64,000 bases of DNA, taken from the NCBI GenBank assembly GCA_964509425.1, contig CAZDWZ010000007.1, positions 1 to 64,000 of the forward strand, given 5' to 3'. How positions within the stretch are numbered: position 1 is the stretch's first letter; every line of letters begins with the position of its first letter. Source of the stretch: CAZDWZ01 sp964509425. GTDB lineage: Bacteria; Bdellovibrionota_C; UBA2361; SZUA-149; CAZDWZ01. Shown piece by piece: positions 62,659 through 64,000 of this stretch. The notes beneath the pieces were generated by a model. That model searched no databases. It was not told the DNA's origin and saw nothing but the letters and a program-made list of their open reading frames with translations. The position numbers and the translations under genes are program-made.

Positions 62659-63999
62659 CGGCCCTCCCTTGTTCTTCTTCTCGTCAGCCTCCCGCTTCTG
62701 CTGTTCGTCTGGCGTCTCGCGACCCCAGCCTTTCTGCAGGTTGAACGGGTCGCCTTGCTTCTTCTCGATGATCTTGCCGTCCTTGATCTCGAGACCCTTG
62801 TCGATCGCTTCGCGGATTTCCCCTTCGGTCGGGGTCCGCTCGCGGCCGGGCAGGAACTGGTCGGTGGATTTCTCCATCTTCCAGATGAAGTAACCGGGGA
62901 TGACGAGGAACACGATCGCGGGGATCAGCAGCTTCCCCCAGTCGAGCAGGAAGTTGCCCCCCGCCGACTTCTTGGCCTTGGCCGCCTGATACGCGGCGGC
63001 CTTGGCCTTCTTGGCGATCAGGGCGGCGATGCGGCGGCCGATCCGCTGCTGCGGGCGGCCCGCCGTGGCCGTGTGGTAGTCGAGGGTGGGGACCTCGGAC
63101 TCCGGGTACATCGCGTTAAGGGTTTCGCCGTACCCCTTCCCGCTGGCCTTGCCCCGGACGAACTCCTCCGTGTCGCGATTCAGCATGGGCAGGATCACCG
63201 CCGCCCACAACGCATCGAGCAGCGCCTCCCGTTGGACTCGGGCGGGCGACTTCTCGGCGTTCGCGACGACGGTGCGACGCGTCGCCACGAGCTGCACGAA
63301 ATCCTCAACCGTGGTCGCCCCGCTGATGGGCGAATCGATGAGCACGTCGGCGAGACGGTGCCCCTCGGTCACACCACGGCTGCGCTGCAACTGGATCTGC
63401 AACCAGCCCAGCAGGTTCAGGTCGATCGGCGACGGGCAGGTGGCCGTAGCGGCGGCATGGGCGGCCAGAACGCGGCGATACAGCACCGCGAACAGGTTCC
63501 ACCGCATGACGGTCGCGTAGTCCACCGAGTGGGTGTCCATCCACCACTCGAGGATCCCCTGCGCCATCGCCGTCGCGTCCGACGCGGAACCGTCCACGTC
63601 CACCAGCCGCAGCAGCTGGTGGAGTTGCCCCCGGATCAGGGCGAGACGGAACTCGGCGGCCGCTTCCGGCACCGTGACGGCCGCGAGCGCCGCTTCCAGT
63701 GCCGCCTGCATGAACCCTTCGCGCCGCAGGTCCGTCGGAGAGACCTTCTGCGCCCGCACGCCCCGGTAGCGGGCGAGCAGGTGGGCAGCGAGGTTCTCGA
63801 CGAAATCGCGGAGCGGCACTTCGTAGTCTCCGACCACCGCCATCCAGTGGTCGTGGTCGTCCGGCCGCCGCGCCTTCTCCGCCGCCCACCCGCGGACATC
63901 GTCGTCCACGGAGCGGTGGTTGAGCGCGCGGCGGTAGTACGTCACCACGTGGATGCGGACGGCGAGGAGGACTTCGAGCTGCGCGACGATCGCCTGCAT
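62644..63999 (-). CDS. GC-rich unknown membrane protein, possibly cut by the window edge
   Basis: No family recognised. The visible part (451 residues) is mostly helical and Ala/Arg/Leu-rich (MQAIVAQLEVLLAVRIHVV, LRRLVDVDG-like segments, GILEWWMDTHSVDYATVMRWNLFAVLYRRVLAAHAAA). A single membrane helix (LLIPAIVFLVIPGYFIWKM) lies near the C-terminus, followed by a charged tail rich in Lys and Glu. The first Met is one base from the edge of the window, so the gene may be longer. It resembles the other two GC-rich genes in base use, single-span or polytopic form and hairpin end. Function unknown. Confidence 0.55.
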   Translation of the reverse strand: MQAIVAQLEVLLAVRIHVVTYYRRALNHRSVDDDVRGWAAEKARRPDDHDHWMAVVGDYEVPLRDFVENLAAHLLARYRGVRAQKVSPTDLRREGFMQAALEAALAAVTVPEAAAEFRLALIRGQLHQLLRLVDVDGSASDATAMAQGILEWWMDTHSVDYATVMRWNLFAVLYRRVLAAHAAATATCPSPIDLNLLGWLQIQLQRSRGVTEGHRLADVLIDSPISGATTVEDFVQLVATRRTVVANAEKSPARVQREALLDALWAAVILPMLNRDTEEFVRGKASGKGYGETLNAMYPESEVPTLDYHTATAGRPQQRIGRRIAALIAKKAKAAAYQAAKAKKSAGGNFLLDWGKLLIPAIVFLVIPGYFIWKMEKSTDQFLPGRERTPTEGEIREAIDKGLEIKDGKIIEKKQGDPFNLQKGWGRETPDEQQKREADEKKNKGGPKEER

Positions 64000-64000
64000 C

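Overview
The window looks like a bacterial chromosome segment from a Gram-negative organism: lipoprotein signal peptides, a periplasmic binding protein and an exported DsbC/TraF-like thioredoxin fold are present. No rRNA or tRNA gene was seen, so the lineage cannot be fixed; a Bdellovibrionota or delta-proteobacteria-like host is only a guess. Most of the window has moderate GC (32 of 60 bases at 37081-37140, counted by hand). Three stretches are clearly richer: 12.9-14.0 kb (39/60 at 13081-13140), 57.3-59.6 kb (42/60 at 58081-58140) and 60.9-64 kb. They carry unrecognised genes and strong hairpins, which suggests transfer.

Layout. 0.3-7.7 kb: an unknown anchored protein, a large RHS/YD-repeat protein whose signal peptide seems split by a 2-base frame slip, and three small proteins. 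7.9-10.3 kb: a coupled pair of SPFH/band-7 membrane proteins. 10.5-12.8 kb: DUF1285-like protein, tRNA methyltransferase trmL and an SGNH hydrolase. 12.9-14.0 kb: a GC-rich orphan gene with hairpins on both sides. 14.3-25.4 kb: ftsK, a lipoprotein, an acidic protein, a branched-chain amino-acid-type binding protein, selD, a TPR protein coupled to an aminotransferase, lipA and an SCP2-like protein. 25.6-30.6 kb: coaE, then a threonine catabolic pair (SDR-type threonine dehydrogenase and kbl, giving glycine and acetyl-CoA), then a lipoylated 2-oxoacid dehydrogenase E2 that would depend on LipA.

30.7-38.6 kb: a polysaccharide deacetylase with intact motifs, two small helical-repeat proteins, a 646-residue repeat protein, and a second deacetylase-fold protein in which the catalytic motifs are altered. 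The last is translationally coupled to an unknown 569-residue protein. Three palindromic intergenic elements (20.9, 31.8 and 35.4 kb) lie at gene 3' ends.

38.6-56.7 kb, the most unusual region, is one seven-gene minus-strand operon. It starts with a secreted TraF/TrbB-like thiol oxidoreductase, then an exported glycine- and cysteine-rich protein, then five consecutive large polytopic membrane proteins. The five are divergent paralogues: they share an N-terminal ETAGY-type motif, a Cys-x3-Trp motif near residue 260-290, and a PYxQG...PFF...PG...W(V/L/I)KxWDxG membrane block near residue 390-490. The layout recalls F-type conjugation channels (TraG/VirB6-like plus DsbC-like TraF), but no ATPase, relaxase or pilin is in the window. 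This looks like an envelope or secretion machine built from a five-fold duplicated channel subunit.

57-64 kb: three unknown GC-rich membrane proteins with highly structured leaders and stop-codon hairpins. Among them sits a roughly 1.07-kb palindromic element: a 23S-rRNA-intervening-sequence-type four-helix-bundle gene in the loop of a long inverted repeat made of degenerate CTCAGT hexamers.
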